64,000 nucleotides of DNA from Methylobacillus rhizosphaerae (GTDB lineage Bacteria; Pseudomonadota; Gammaproteobacteria; Burkholderiales; Methylophilaceae), in NCBI RefSeq assembly GCF_900187985.1, contig NZ_FZOA01000002.1, forward strand, positions 189,805-253,804, read 5' to 3'. Positions 1 through 9,812 of this stretch are shown here, piece by piece. The position numbers and the translations under genes are program-made. Below the pieces are notes generated by a model. That model worked only from the letters and a program-made list of their open reading frames with translations, ran no database searches and was not told the origin of the DNA. Within the stretch, counting starts at the first letter, position 1. Each line of letters opens with the position of its first letter.

Positions 1-1064
1 TGGTCATCGGTTCATCAACAGGGTATGGCCTGGCTGCTCGTATCAGTGCGACATTTGCCAGTGGTGCGGCAACCGTCGGTGTATTCCTGGAGCGCGCAGG
101 AGAGGGCAACAAGCCGGGGACTGCTGGCTGGTATAACTCGGCAGCCTTCCATAAACTGGCCGAAGCGGAAGGCCTGTATGCAGCCAGTATCAATGGCGAT
201 GCATTCTCGGATGCGGTGAAGCAACAAACCATAGACACCATCAAGCGTGACCTCGGGCAAGTAGACCTTGTTGTGTATAGCCTGGCGGCACCGCGCCGTA
301 CACATCCGAAAACCGGGCATGTCTATAACTCTACGCTCAAACCCATAGGCAAGACTTTGCATCAGCGTGGCCTGGATACCGATAAGGAAGTCATCAAGGA
401 AAATGTCATCGAGCCTGCGACAGACGAGGAAATTGCCAATACCGTTGCCGTGATGGGCGGGGAAGACTGGCAGATGTGGATTGAGGCACTGGATCAGGCT
501 GGCGTGCTGGCAGATGGTGCCAAGACCACGGCCTTTACTTATCTCGGTGAGAAAATCACCCACGATATCTACTGGAACGGCACCATCGGCGCTGCCAAGA
601 AAGACCTGGATCAGCGCGTGTTGCAGATCAGGGAGCAACTGGCAGCCAGGGGCGGCTATGCCCGCGTTGCCGTACTCAAGGCACTGGTGACACAGGCCAG
701 CTCCGCCATCCCGATGATGCCGCTCTATCTTTCCTTACTGTTCAAGGTGATGAAGCAGGCCGGTACGCACGAGGGTTGTATCGAACAAGTGGATGGCTTG
801 TATCGCGATAGTCTGTATAACAATCAGCCCATCGTGGATGAAGAGGGGCGCCTGCGTGCGGATTACAAGGAACTGGCACCTGAAATTCAGAATGAAGTGG
901 CTGCCTTGTGGGATACGGTCACAGATGACAACTTGTACGAACTGACGGACTTTACCGGCTATAAATCAGATTTCCTGCGCCTGTTCGGTTTTGGTGTGGA
1001 AGGTGTGGATTACGAAGCTGATGTAAATCCGGAAGTGCAGATCAGGAACCTGACACAGGTGTGA
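1..1064 (+). CDS. fabV: trans-2-enoyl-CoA/ACP reductase FabV (5' truncated by window edge)
   Basis: NADH-dependent enoyl reductase of fatty-acid elongation, a FabI substitute, acting in the cytosol. The reading frame is open from base 3 and enters within the Rossmann segment [14 protein letters not shown], typical of the FabV/Ter family. [19 protein letters not shown] and the [18 protein letters not shown] stretch with its Tyr and Lys region follow, and the protein ends [12 protein letters not shown]. About 353 codons are present; FabV is usually near 400 residues, so roughly the first 40-50 residues lie outside the window. The gene ends just before a hairpin shared with the convergent ferredoxin gene. 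Confidence 0.93.
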   Translation, partial: VIGSSTGYGLAARISATFASGAATVGVFLERAGEGNKPGTAGWYNSAAFHKLAEAEGLYAASINGDAFSDAVKQQTIDTIKRDLGQVDLVVYSLAAPRRTHPKTGHVYNSTLKPIGKTLHQRGLDTDKEVIKENVIEPATDEEIANTVAVMGGEDWQMWIEALDQAGVLADGAKTTAFTYLGEKITHDIYWNGTIGAAKKDLDQRVLQIREQLAARGGYARVAVLKALVTQASSAIPMMPLYLSLLFKVMKQAGTHEGCIEQVDGLYRDSLYNNQPIVDEEGRLRADYKELAPEIQNEVAALWDTVTDDNLYELTDFTGYKSDFLRLFGFGVEGVDYEADVNPEVQIRNLTQV

Positions 1065-1088
1065 TGTTGCTGGAGAAGTCATAGAAAT

Positions 1089-1116
1089 AAAAAAGGCCTG
1101 CAAAGGCCTTTTTTAT
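1089..1116. terminator. bidirectional intrinsic terminator between fabV and fdxA
   Basis: A-rich run, a GGCC-containing stem with a short loop, then a T run; the mirror arrangement can stop transcription from both convergent genes. Confidence 0.85.
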
Positions 1117-1136
1117 TGGGCTGGAAGGAAAATGAC

Positions 1137-1460
1137 TTACTCAACCAGCAGGTCACGCTTGCCTGTAGTACCGTTGTTGGCATCTGCATCCGGCATCGGC
1201 GCCTTACGAGCGGTAATGGTAGGCCAGATTTCAGCGAGACGCGCATTGAGTGCGATGAATTCCTGCTGATCATCAGGCACATCATCTTCAGAGAAGATGG
1301 CCTCAGCCGGGCATTCCGCCACGCACAATGTGCAGTCTATGCATTCATCCGGGTTGATCGCCAGGAAGTTGGGGCCTTCCACGAAGCAGTCAACAGGGCA
1401 GACATCCACGCAGTCGGTATATTTACACTGGATACAATTTTCAGTTACAACGTATGCCAT
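1137..1460 (-). CDS. fdxA: ferredoxin FdxA (7Fe-8S type)
   Basis: Small soluble electron carrier of 107 residues. Cysteines at 9, 17 and 21, then C40, C43, C46 and C50 in the [13 protein letters not shown] block, match the Azotobacter FdI-like 7Fe family carrying one 3Fe-4S and one 4Fe-4S cluster; the protein has the usual acidic C-terminal half. The start ATG is preceded by an AGAGGA-type ribosome binding site in the minus-strand leader. It is separate from the cys cluster upstream. Its redox partner is not shown by the sequence; supplying electrons to sulfite reductase is only a speculation from position. Confidence 0.93.
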   Translation of the reverse strand: MAYVVTENCIQCKYTDCVDVCPVDCFVEGPNFLAINPDECIDCTLCVAECPAEAIFSEDDVPDDQQEFIALNARLAEIWPTITARKAPMPDADANNGTTGKRDLLVE

Positions 1461-1575
1461 TTTATTCCTCTAAGGATCGTTGCTATTCACACCAAGATAG
1501 CAACGCATTATAAGTGATATTAAATACTATATTTATTGATTTTATAGATAAGACTATTTTGTTTCACCGATAAAA

Positions 1576-2877
1576 TCAGGCTTGCACCATACCGGCGCCC
1601 ACTGTGTTGTTGGTCGTTTCATCAATGATGATGAAGGAGCCAGTAGCGCGATTCAGTTCATAAGGATCAATCATGAGCGGCTGTGCCAGCTTGAAGGTAA
1701 TGCTGGCGATATCGTTCATGTTCAGGCCACCACCTTCTGCAGGCAATTGAGTCGTGGTATTGACATCAATCTTGTAGGCAATGTTGCCTACTTTAGCTTT
1801 GGATTCCCGGGCGGTATGGCGAATGATATAGGTGCGTGCGCTGGAAAGCGGGGTTTCCGACAGCCAGCACACCATGGCGTTCAGCTGCTTGACTGGCTCA
1901 GGCACGGAGTCGCTCTTGACGATCATGTCACCGCGTGAAATATCAATTTCATCTTCAAGCAGGAGAGTGATGGATTGTTCGGTAATGGCGTGTTCCAGCA
2001 CGGTATTACCCAATTGAATGGCCTTGACGCGGGAAGTAATGCCGGAGGGCAATACCGTGACAGCATCACCTGTGGCAATTTCACCAGATTCCACACGGCC
2101 CATGAAACCACGGAAATCGTGCAGTTCATGGTCATCAGAAGCGTGTGGACGGCACACGAACTGCACAGGAAAGCGGAATGATTCGTTACGTTCGGAATGC
2201 GCTGGCGGTACTGACTCCAGCAGTTCCAGGATGGTAGGGCCTTCATACCATGGCATGACATCACCACGATCCACAATCATGTCGCCATTCAAGGCAGACA
2301 TGGGTACAAAGCTGATATCTCTGCCGTTGCGCTGCAAGCCGATTTGTTCGGCGAATTCCAGATAGCTGGTGCGGATGCGTTCAAACTCAGCCTGGGAATA
2401 GTCCACCAGGTCCATCTTGTTGATGGCAACCACGATATGAGGAATACCCACCAGTTGTGCAAGATAGGAATGACGGCGTGTTTGTGTCAGCACGCCCTTG
2501 CGAGCATCAATCAGGATGATCGCAAGATGCGCTGTGGAGGCAGCGGTGACCATGTTACGTGTGTACTGTTCATGGCCAGGTGCATCGGCAATAATGTATT
2601 TACGTGTGCCAGTGCTGAAATAGCGATAGGCAACATCAATGGTAATACCTTGCTCGCGCTCTGCCTGTAGGCCGTCGGTCAACAGCGAGAGATCCACGGA
2701 TTCCATACCACGCTTTTGCGAGGTGCGTTCAATCTGGGTCAGGGTATCTGTCAGGATAGTCTTGGTATCGTACAACAGGCGGCCTATCAATGTGCTCTTG
2801 CCGTCATCCACGCTACCGCAGGTCATGAAGCGCAACAGGCTGTCGTTATGCGCTAATGAATTTTCTTGTCTGGACAT
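1576..2877 (-). CDS. cysN: sulfate adenylyltransferase subunit 1 (CysN)
   Basis: GTPase subunit of ATP sulfurylase, which with CysD makes adenosine 5'-phosphosulfate (APS) from sulfate and ATP. The EF-Tu-like fold is clear: P-loop GSVDDGKSTLIG near the N terminus, DAPGHEQYTRNM (G3) and NKMDL (G4), followed by beta-barrel domains. At 433 residues it ends without a fused APS kinase domain, so this is CysN and not NodQ/CysNC. It follows cysD after about 90 bases and is the last gene of the leftward sulfur cluster. Confidence 0.96.
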   Translation of the reverse strand: MSRQENSLAHNDSLLRFMTCGSVDDGKSTLIGRLLYDTKTILTDTLTQIERTSQKRGMESVDLSLLTDGLQAEREQGITIDVAYRYFSTGTRKYIIADAPGHEQYTRNMVTAASTAHLAIILIDARKGVLTQTRRHSYLAQLVGIPHIVVAINKMDLVDYSQAEFERIRTSYLEFAEQIGLQRNGRDISFVPMSALNGDMIVDRGDVMPWYEGPTILELLESVPPAHSERNESFRFPVQFVCRPHASDDHELHDFRGFMGRVESGEIATGDAVTVLPSGITSRVKAIQLGNTVLEHAITEQSITLLLEDEIDISRGDMIVKSDSVPEPVKQLNAMVCWLSETPLSSARTYIIRHTARESKAKVGNIAYKIDVNTTTQLPAEGGGLNMNDIASITFKLAQPLMIDPYELNRATGSFIIIDETTNNTVGAGMVQA

Positions 2878-2966
2878 CTTGATTACTCTTTAAACTTTAT
2901 TCAGCTAATGGCTGGTGGTCGGTCCAGGTATTCCGGGATGTCTGGACCGTCGTATCAGGCTTATTA

Positions 2967-3902
2967 TTAGAAATAGCCTTCCTTTTTGCGTTGCTCCATG
3001 GAGGCATCCGAGGTCTGATCATCCAGGCGGGTTGCTCCACGTTCTGTAATGGTGGTCGTGGCAGTTTCCAGCACGATCTTATTGACAGAGTCTGCATCGC
3101 TAGGCACGGGCGCTGTGCAGGTGATATCACCTACTGTACGGAAACGTACCTGCATATTGATGATGTCTTCACCGGCCTTGGGCTGGTTGATGATTTCGCC
3201 ACTGACGAGAGGGATATTGACCGGTACGATAGCATCGTTGCGCATGACAATATCGCGGTTATGGGCGAAGTAGATACTGGGCAGGCCAAGCTGTTCACGC
3301 TCGATATATTGCCAGACATCCATTTCTGTCCAGTTTGAGATCGGGAATGCGCGTATGTTCTCACCCTTGTGGCTACGGGCATTGTAGAGATTCCACAGTT
3401 CAGGCCGCTGGTTTTTCGGGTCCCATTGACCGAACTCATCGCGGAAACTCATGATGCGTTCCTTGGCGCGGGCTTTTTCCTCATCACGACGTGCGCCGCC
3501 GATGCAGCAATCAAAGCCAAACTCTTCAATCGCTTCCAGCAAGGTGACTGATTGGTGCTTGTTACGGGGCTCATCCGGGGATTTCAGCACTACGCTGCCA
3601 CGCTTGATGGAGTCTTCTACGGAACGCACGATCAGGCGCTCGCCAAGTTCTGCGGCACGCTGGTCACGGAAGTTGATGACTTCCTGGTAATTGTGGCCGG
3701 TATCGATATGCATCAGAGGAAAAGGGAAGCGGCCAGGACGGAATGCTTTTTCAGCCAGGCGCAGTATGCACAGGGAATCCTTACCGCCGGAAAACAGTAA
3801 TACAGGGTTGGAGCATTGTCCTGCTACTTCGCGTAGGATGTGGATCGCTTCGGCTTCCAGCCAGTCAAGGTGGGAAAGGGTTTGTTGATTCAACGTTGTC
3901 AT
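2967..3902 (-). CDS. cysD: sulfate adenylyltransferase subunit 2 (CysD)
   Basis: Catalytic ATP-pyrophosphatase-type subunit of ATP sulfurylase (311 residues). It shows the PP-loop LLFSGGKDSLCILRLAEKA, the DTGHNYQEVI segment and GGARRDEEKARAKERIMSFR, all typical of CysD. It precedes cysN. The gap between it and the upstream DUF934 gene is about 130 bases and contains no cysH gene, although in many betaproteobacteria cysH sits exactly there. Confidence 0.96.
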   Translation of the reverse strand: MTTLNQQTLSHLDWLEAEAIHILREVAGQCSNPVLLFSGGKDSLCILRLAEKAFRPGRFPFPLMHIDTGHNYQEVINFRDQRAAELGERLIVRSVEDSIKRGSVVLKSPDEPRNKHQSVTLLEAIEEFGFDCCIGGARRDEEKARAKERIMSFRDEFGQWDPKNQRPELWNLYNARSHKGENIRAFPISNWTEMDVWQYIEREQLGLPSIYFAHNRDIVMRNDAIVPVNIPLVSGEIINQPKAGEDIINMQVRFRTVGDITCTAPVPSDADSVNKIVLETATTTITERGATRLDDQTSDASMEQRKKEGYF

Positions 3903-4030
3903 ATCAATTTTGTGCTGAAAACTGCTGCTGGTTGTCAGCTCACATCTCCAGATGATTTTCCTAAACTAAACTTGCAAATCTTAAAGCGGATCTGGCCTTG
4001 TCGTAGCCAGATGCTCGTTTCTGTATCACT

Positions 4031-4657
4031 TTATTGAGATACGGGTTGTCGGTTCACCCGACGCCAGACGGGCAATTGCTCATCCACGGCACCCTGATAA
4101 GGCTGGCTGAAATCCTTCAGGCTGGCCAGGGCATCCTCAGCGGAGCGGTCTGCACGAATGAGATAGCTATTGAAACCGCAACGCTTGAGGAAGAACAGTT
4201 GGTCGCGCAGGACATCGCCAAACGCCCTCAGGTCGTTCCTGTAGTGGTGACGCATGCGTAGCAGGTTACCAATGGAGAATATACGTCCATCGGCAAAGCG
4301 CTCGACATGCACTGCAATCAAGGGCAGGCTGTTGAGGTCATCCACTGAGCTGACCAGGTCCTCAAGTAGTTCATGGGTGTCCAGCCATACACCGATCTCA
4401 CCTGCTGCATGACGGGGTGCGAGTTCTTCCTTCCGAGCCTGCCAGACAGCGAGAGGCACCAGGATTTTGCCTGTTGCCGGGATCACAGTCTGGGCGACTT
4501 GTTCAGCACTATGGGTGGATTCACCCGTCAGCTTGAACAGCACGACCTTGCCAGCCTGTTTCTTGACGACTTCCTCGCCGGCAGGCATGGTAACCAGTGA
4601 CCACTCATCGGTCACAATTTCGTTGTTCAGGATCAGGTTGGACTTGTTGTTAGGCAT
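4031..4657 (-). CDS. DUF934 family protein of the sulfite reductase operon
   Basis: Protein of 208 residues of the DUF934 family (oxidoreductase-associated, often encoded right after cysI); no catalytic activity is established. The start MPNNKSN is chosen because it overlaps the cysI stop by 8 bases, as translationally coupled genes do. A longer open frame exists upstream but lies wholly inside cysI. Conserved stretches visible are VPLAVWQARKEEL and the C-terminal half with RMRHHYRNDLRAFGDVLRDQ and LKRCGFNSYLI. The adjacency suggests a role in assembly or electron delivery to the sulfite reductase, which is inference. Confidence 0.85.
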   Translation of the reverse strand: MPNNKSNLILNNEIVTDEWSLVTMPAGEEVVKKQAGKVVLFKLTGESTHSAEQVAQTVIPATGKILVPLAVWQARKEELAPRHAAGEIGVWLDTHELLEDLVSSVDDLNSLPLIAVHVERFADGRIFSIGNLLRMRHHYRNDLRAFGDVLRDQLFFLKRCGFNSYLIRADRSAEDALASLKDFSQPYQGAVDEQLPVWRRVNRQPVSQ

Positions 4658-6326
4658 GGGCAACCTCTTTCTTCTTGTCTCCGTAGACATGAGTCTTGAA
4701 CGGAGCGACTCCAATACGGCGTACGGTATCAATAAAGCGTTCTTCTTCTGTACGTTCACGGATATAGACATCAATCAGTTTCTGTACAACCCCTGGCATT
4801 TCTTCGGCTGCAAATGAAGGGCCGAGCACACTACCCAGGCTGGCATCATTGCCTTGCTTACCGCCCAGCGTGACCTGGTACCATTCGGAACCATCCTTGT
4901 CCACACCCAGGATGCCGATATGGCCGACATGATGGTGACCGCAGGCATTCATGCAGCCGGAGATGTTCAGCTCAAGCTCGCCGATGTCATAGAGGTAGTC
5001 CAGGTTATCGAACTGCATCTGGATTGCTTCCGCGATCGGGATACTCTTGGCATTGGCCAGAGAGCAGAAGTCACCGCCAGGGCAGCAGATAATATCGGTC
5101 AGTAAGCCGATATTGGTGGTGGCTAGGCCTGCTGCGCGAGCTTTTTCCCACAATGGGAACAGGTCAGAGAGCTTGACGTCAGCCAGGATCAGGTTCTGTT
5201 CATGAGAAGGGCGTATTTCACCGAAACTGTATTCATCGGCCCAGTCTGCCACCAGGTGCATCTGTTCTGATGTGATATCCCCAGGTGCGCGGCCATGCGG
5301 TTTGAGCGACAGGGTTACGGCACGATAGCCCGGCTGCTTGTGGGCATGCGTATTGCGTCTGACCCAGGTCGCAAAAGCCGGATTGCTGGCAATGGCGCTG
5401 TCAAAGCGCGCATCATGCTCGGGCAGTGTTTCATAAGGCATCTGCGTGAAATACTGGCTGACGCGGGCTAGCTCTGCTTCAGTAATGGTGTTCGGATTAT
5501 CCTTGATAAACTGCCATTCTTCCTCAACCTGGCGGCGGAACTCTTCAATCCCCAGTGCTTTGACCAGGATCTTGATACGTGCCTTGAAGGCGTTGTCACG
5601 CCGGCCATGCAAGTTGTAGACACGAATGATTGCTTCACAATAGGTCAAGATGTGCTGCCATTCCAGATGCTCGCGCACAACGGAACCCAGGATAGGGGTG
5701 CGGCCCAGACCACCGCCAACCCAGACACGGATGGCCACTTTGTCATCCTGGTCACGGTAGAACTCCAGGCCGATATCATGGGCCTGGACCAGGGCGCGGT
5801 CCTGCTTGGTGCCGGAAACGGCGATCTTGAATTTACGTGGCAATAAGGCAAACTCAGGGTGGAATGTACTCCACTGACGGATGATTTCTGCAATGGCACG
5901 CGGATCAACTACCTCATCCGGGGCAACCCCGGCAAACTGGTCTGTTGTCGTGTTGCGGATGCAGTTGCCGGATGTCTGGATGGCATGCATTTGCACAGTC
6001 GCAAGTTCTGCCAGAATATCAGGCACATCTTCCAGCTTGGGCCAGTTCAATTGCATATTGGTGCGGGTACTGACATGACCATAACCGCGGTCGTAATGCT
6101 TGGAAATATCACCCAGCTTGCGTAATTGTCTGGATGACAGCATGCCATATGGCACAGCGATACGCAGCATGGGAGCGTGGCGCTGGATATAGAGGCCGTT
6201 TTGTAGGCGCAGAGGGCGAAACTCCTCGTCGGTTAGTTCACCAGCGAGGAAGCGGCGTGTCTGATCGCGATATTGCTTGACGCGCTCATCCACAATAGCC
6301 TGGTCAATTTCGTCGTATTTGTACAT
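4650..6326 (-). CDS. cysI: nitrite/sulfite reductase hemoprotein (CysI-type)
   Basis: Siroheme and 4Fe-4S enzyme (558 residues) reducing sulfite to sulfide in cysteine biosynthesis. Seen are two ferredoxin-like/siroheme repeats: RNTTTDQFAGVA with HVSTRTNMQLNW in the first half, then GEIRPSHEQNL and the cluster ligands in CCPGGDFC and GCMNACGHH in the second. Length and motifs fit the single-subunit type found with cysDN in betaproteobacteria. No flavoprotein partner gene (cysJ) is next to it, so electrons probably come from ferredoxin or a distant reductase (inference). Confidence 0.93.
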   Translation of the reverse strand: MYKYDEIDQAIVDERVKQYRDQTRRFLAGELTDEEFRPLRLQNGLYIQRHAPMLRIAVPYGMLSSRQLRKLGDISKHYDRGYGHVSTRTNMQLNWPKLEDVPDILAELATVQMHAIQTSGNCIRNTTTDQFAGVAPDEVVDPRAIAEIIRQWSTFHPEFALLPRKFKIAVSGTKQDRALVQAHDIGLEFYRDQDDKVAIRVWVGGGLGRTPILGSVVREHLEWQHILTYCEAIIRVYNLHGRRDNAFKARIKILVKALGIEEFRRQVEEEWQFIKDNPNTITEAELARVSQYFTQMPYETLPEHDARFDSAIASNPAFATWVRRNTHAHKQPGYRAVTLSLKPHGRAPGDITSEQMHLVADWADEYSFGEIRPSHEQNLILADVKLSDLFPLWEKARAAGLATTNIGLLTDIICCPGGDFCSLANAKSIPIAEAIQMQFDNLDYLYDIGELELNISGCMNACGHHHVGHIGILGVDKDGSEWYQVTLGGKQGNDASLGSVLGPSFAAEEMPGVVQKLIDVYIRERTEEERFIDTVRRIGVAPFKTHVYGDKKKEVAHA

Positions 6327-6336
6327 GTATTTACTT

Positions 6337-7134
6337 TTATGCTAAAACAAATTTTAAACCGATCAGCAGTAGCAGGGTTGCCAGAATCGGACGTAATATT
6401 TTTTCTGGAATTCTGGCACTCAGGTGACTGCCGATCCAGATGCCTGGAAGTGAACCAATCAGCAAGCTGCCCAGCAAACCAAAATCCACATGACCCAATG
6501 ACCAATGTCCGATACCAGCAATCGCTGTCAGGGGAATGGCATGGGCTAAGTCTGTACCAACTACCTTTAATGTGCTCATTTTCGGGTAGAGCAGCAGTAT
6601 GGCGATGGTTCCCAGCGCTCCAGCACCTACCGATGAGAGCGTTACCAGAGCTCCCAGTATGGCACCTGTGGCGATTGTCAGGGCAATTTGTGTAGTGCCT
6701 TGAAAACGGCCTGTGCTGATACTGCTGGATTCTACTTCACGTTCATGTTTTCGCAACAACAGACTGCGTACAAGCAGGGCGCAGGCTGTCAAAATCAACG
6801 CAATACCAAGTGCAAACGTAATCAGCCCGGTAATTTCCTTACCGACTGACATCAAGTGCTTGATGATATAAATAGTAACGGCTGATACTGGCAGACTGCC
6901 AGTTGCCATCAGTCCTACTACTTTCCAGTCAACTGATTTATGCTTGCCATGGTGTACCCATACACCACCTGTTTTTGTCAGGGCGGCAAACAGTAAATCT
7001 GTTCCGACTGCAACAATTGGCTTGAAGCCAAACAGAAACACCAAGAGGGGCGTCATCAATGAACCGCCACCAACTCCAGTAATGCCTACGAGAAAACCCA
7101 CGGCAAAGCCGGAGAGTATGTAACCTATGTCCAT
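6337..7134 (-). CDS. TSUP (TauE/SafE) family membrane permease
   Basis: Integral membrane protein of 265 residues with about eight hydrophobic segments and the family's N-terminal pattern GFLVGITGVGGGSLMTPLLV, repeated in weaker form in the second half (GALVTLSSVGAGALG). TSUP proteins move sulfur-containing anions or organosulfur compounds. It lies 10 bases upstream of cysI as the first gene of the leftward cluster and divergent from cysB, so sulfate or sulfite transport is a reasonable inference; direction and substrate cannot be read from sequence. Confidence 0.88.
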   Translation of the reverse strand: MDIGYILSGFAVGFLVGITGVGGGSLMTPLLVFLFGFKPIVAVGTDLLFAALTKTGGVWVHHGKHKSVDWKVVGLMATGSLPVSAVTIYIIKHLMSVGKEITGLITFALGIALILTACALLVRSLLLRKHEREVESSSISTGRFQGTTQIALTIATGAILGALVTLSSVGAGALGTIAILLLYPKMSTLKVVGTDLAHAIPLTAIAGIGHWSLGHVDFGLLGSLLIGSLPGIWIGSHLSARIPEKILRPILATLLLLIGLKFVLA

Positions 7135-7302
7135 GAAGTGATTATTGTTTTTTTAAGAGCAAACATTATAAAAGAGCAAGTTGAACTAAAAAAACCAGCC
7201 AGAAAAGCCTTTTATTATAACAGCTTAATTAATTAATTTTAATAGTATGTTATTCTAATCACATGTGATTTTGTTATAAGGCATTGAAGGTCAAGGACCA
7301 TC
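7135..7302. promoter_or_regulatory. divergent control region between the sulfur cluster and cysB
   Basis: AT-rich 168-base gap between two divergent genes, with a TTAATTAATTAA palindrome around 7225-7236 and several TATAAT-like stretches. LysR-type regulators usually bind between themselves and a divergent target, so CysB control of the cys genes from here is expected; the exact sites are not resolved. Confidence 0.5.
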
Positions 7303-8235
7303 ATGAAAATACATCAATTGCGCTATGTTCGCGAGGTAGCGCGGCAGGGGTTGAGCGTTTCACTGGCTGCTGAAGCGCTACATACTTCACAACCAGGTGT
7401 GAGTAAACAGATTCAGTTGTTGGAAGAAGAGCTGAATCTGCAGATATTCAAGCGTAATGGCAAGCGGTTGATTGGCATGACAGAGCCGGGCCAGATTATC
7501 CTCGAGTTGGCTGAGCGAGTCATGCTTGAAGTGGATAATATCAAGCGCGTGGGTGAGGAGTTTACCCAGGAAGACACAGGCACCCTTACTATTGCCACTA
7601 CTCATACTCAGGCCCGCTATCGTTTGCCGGCAGCCGTCAAGGAGTTCATGCAGCGCTATCCCGGCGTCAAACTGACGATCCACCAGGGTAATCCAGTGCA
7701 AGTAGCAGAACAGGTGCAGAGCGGGGAAGCAGATATCGGCATTGCCACTGAGTCCATCAGCAGTTTTGAGGAGTTGCTCTGCCTGCCTTGTTATCAATGG
7801 AACCGGTGCATTGTGACGCCGCAGGATCATCCCCTGGTAGATGGCAAGCCATTGACGCTGGAAAGAATCACCAAGTATCCGCTCATTACCTATGACTTTG
7901 CTTTCACAGGTGGCTCGTTAGTAAGCAAGGTATTTGAAAATGCCGGATTGACACCGAATGTCGTGCTGACTGCCATCGATGCCGACGTAATCAAGACTTA
8001 TGTCGGACTGGGGCTTGGTGTGGGCTTGCTGGCCAATATGGCTTACGATACCAAACGCGATAGCTACTTGGCCATGCGCGATGTGAGTGACTTGTTCCCG
8101 GCAAGTACAACCTATATCGGATTGAGGCGGGATGCCTATCTGCGTGGCTATGCCTACGCATTTATCGAGCTGTTGGCTCCGCATTATCCCCGTAAAGCAG
8201 TCGACGCCGAATTGAAGACAAAAAGCGAACTTTAA
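7303..8235 (+). CDS. cysB: LysR-family transcriptional regulator CysB
   Basis: Regulator of 310 residues. The N-terminal winged helix-turn-helix is MKIHQLRYVREVARQG...HTSQPGVSKQIQLLE, followed by a linker helix and a periplasmic-binding-protein-like effector domain (TATTHTQARYRLP near residue 100 is the CysB/Cbl signature for binding N-acetylserine or sulfate-type ligands). It is divergent from the TSUP-cysI-cysDN cluster, its likely target. In E. coli CysB activates cys genes when sulfur is limiting. Confidence 0.94.
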   Translation: MKIHQLRYVREVARQGLSVSLAAEALHTSQPGVSKQIQLLEEELNLQIFKRNGKRLIGMTEPGQIILELAERVMLEVDNIKRVGEEFTQEDTGTLTIATTHTQARYRLPAAVKEFMQRYPGVKLTIHQGNPVQVAEQVQSGEADIGIATESISSFEELLCLPCYQWNRCIVTPQDHPLVDGKPLTLERITKYPLITYDFAFTGGSLVSKVFENAGLTPNVVLTAIDADVIKTYVGLGLGVGLLANMAYDTKRDSYLAMRDVSDLFPASTTYIGLRRDAYLRGYAYAFIELLAPHYPRKAVDAELKTKSEL

Positions 8236-8294
8236 ACCGGGTATTGATCACACTGCTGCTGTGATACATGAGCCTGGATTGTGCGAGAAATAAC

Positions 8295-9785
8295 ATGACA
8301 CCAATACCATTAGCCAAAAGTACTGAATTTCTTTATCTGCTGCCACGCATGGCCAACCGCCATGGCTTGATTGCGGGTGCCACCGGCACCGGCAAGACAG
8401 TGACATTGCAAAGTATTGCCGAGAGCTTTTCACGCATCGGTGTGCCGGTATTCATGGCGGATGTGAAAGGTGATCTTGGCGGGATCAGTCAGCCCGGGGG
8501 CGGCAATGCCAAAATAGATGCAAGGGTAGAGCAGCTCGGGATGAAGGATTTCAGTTTTGCCGGGTGCCCGGTGACATTCTGGGATGTATTTGGCAAACAG
8601 GGTCACCCAGTGCGCACTACCATTGCTGAAATGGGGCCATTGCTGCTGTCGCGCATGCTCAACCTCAACGAGGTGCAATCAGGCGTATTGACGGCAGTGT
8701 TCAAGATTGCCGATGACAAAGGCTGGTTGCTGCTGGACATGAAAGACCTGCGGGCCATGATACAGCATGCGTCCGAGAATGCTGCAGAATACAGCGCGCA
8801 ATATGGCAATATCTCCAGCGCCAGTGTCGGCGCCATTCAGCGTGCCTTGCTGCAACTGGAGCACGAAGGTGCTGACCAGCTGTTCGGTGAACCGGCACTC
8901 AATCTTGATGACATCATGCAAACAGATGCTCAAGGGCGGGGCATGGTGAACATACTGGCAGCAGACATGTTGTATAACTCGCCACGTGTATACGCCACTT
9001 TATTATTGTGGCTGCTTTCCGAATTATTTGAGAAATTGCCGGAAGTTGGTGATCTGGAAAAACCCAAGCTGGCTTTCTTCTTTGATGAAGCTCACCTGCT
9101 CTTCAATGATGCGCCCAAATCCCTGATGGATAAAATTGAACAGGTGGTGCGCCTGATCCGTTCCAAGGGTGTGGGTGTTTATTTTGTCAGTCAGAATCCG
9201 CTTGATATCCCGGATGTCGTGCTCGGGCAGTTAGGTAATCGCGTGCAACATGCATTACGCGCCTTCACCCCCCGTGACCAGAAAGCCGTCAAGGCAGCAG
9301 CTGAAACCTTCCGGGCCAATCCTGGTGTGAAAGTAAGCGAAGTCATTACCGAAATGGGTGTGGGTGAAGCCCTGGTCTCCTTCCTGGACGAGCAGGGACG
9401 ACCAGTTCCGGTTGAGCGGGCGTTTGTCTGCCCGCCAGGCAGCCGTATCGGCCCGGTCACACCGGCGGAACGTGATCAGATCATCAAGAGTTCTGTTGTT
9501 TATGGGCATTATGAAAACAGTGTAGATCGCGAATCTGCTTACGAAATCCTCAAGGGTAGGGCAGCTGAAGCGCCAGCCGAGGCAGAACAAGAGAGCGGCT
9601 TCGACTGGGGTGGGCTGTTTGGCGGTAGTAATGCGGATAAGAAGGCCAGCAAACCCGCAGGCCGTCAACCGCAATCCATGTTCGAGGCTGCAGCCAAAAG
9701 TGCAGCCCGCGTTATTGGCTCCGAACTGGGACGCCAGATCGTGCGTGGTGTCCTGGGCTCCATCATTGGCGGCAAGCGCAAGTAA
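8295..9785 (+). CDS. HerA-like (DUF853) ATPase
   Basis: P-loop ATPase of the HerA/FtsK superfamily, DUF853 branch, 496 residues from the chosen ATG; an upstream in-frame ATG 27 bases earlier is less well spaced. Walker A is GATGTGKT near residue 30, Walker B is [12 protein letters not shown], and the arginine-rich [20 protein letters not shown] segment is typical. The C-terminal tail is low complexity and ends in a short glycine-rich segment. Family members are widespread but of unsettled function, with DNA processing suspected. It stands alone between cysB and the YigZ gene. Confidence 0.88.
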   Translation: MTPIPLAKSTEFLYLLPRMANRHGLIAGATGTGKTVTLQSIAESFSRIGVPVFMADVKGDLGGISQPGGGNAKIDARVEQLGMKDFSFAGCPVTFWDVFGKQGHPVRTTIAEMGPLLLSRMLNLNEVQSGVLTAVFKIADDKGWLLLDMKDLRAMIQHASENAAEYSAQYGNISSASVGAIQRALLQLEHEGADQLFGEPALNLDDIMQTDAQGRGMVNILAADMLYNSPRVYATLLLWLLSELFEKLPEVGDLEKPKLAFFFDEAHLLFNDAPKSLMDKIEQVVRLIRSKGVGVYFVSQNPLDIPDVVLGQLGNRVQHALRAFTPRDQKAVKAAAETFRANPGVKVSEVITEMGVGEALVSFLDEQGRPVPVERAFVCPPGSRIGPVTPAERDQIIKSSVVYGHYENSVDRESAYEILKGRAAEAPAEAEQESGFDWGGLFGGSNADKKASKPAGRQPQSMFEAAAKSAARVIGSELGRQIVRGVLGSIIGGKRK

Positions 9786-9812
9786 GTCATTTTTAGGGCA
9801 GGTAGCAGAAGT

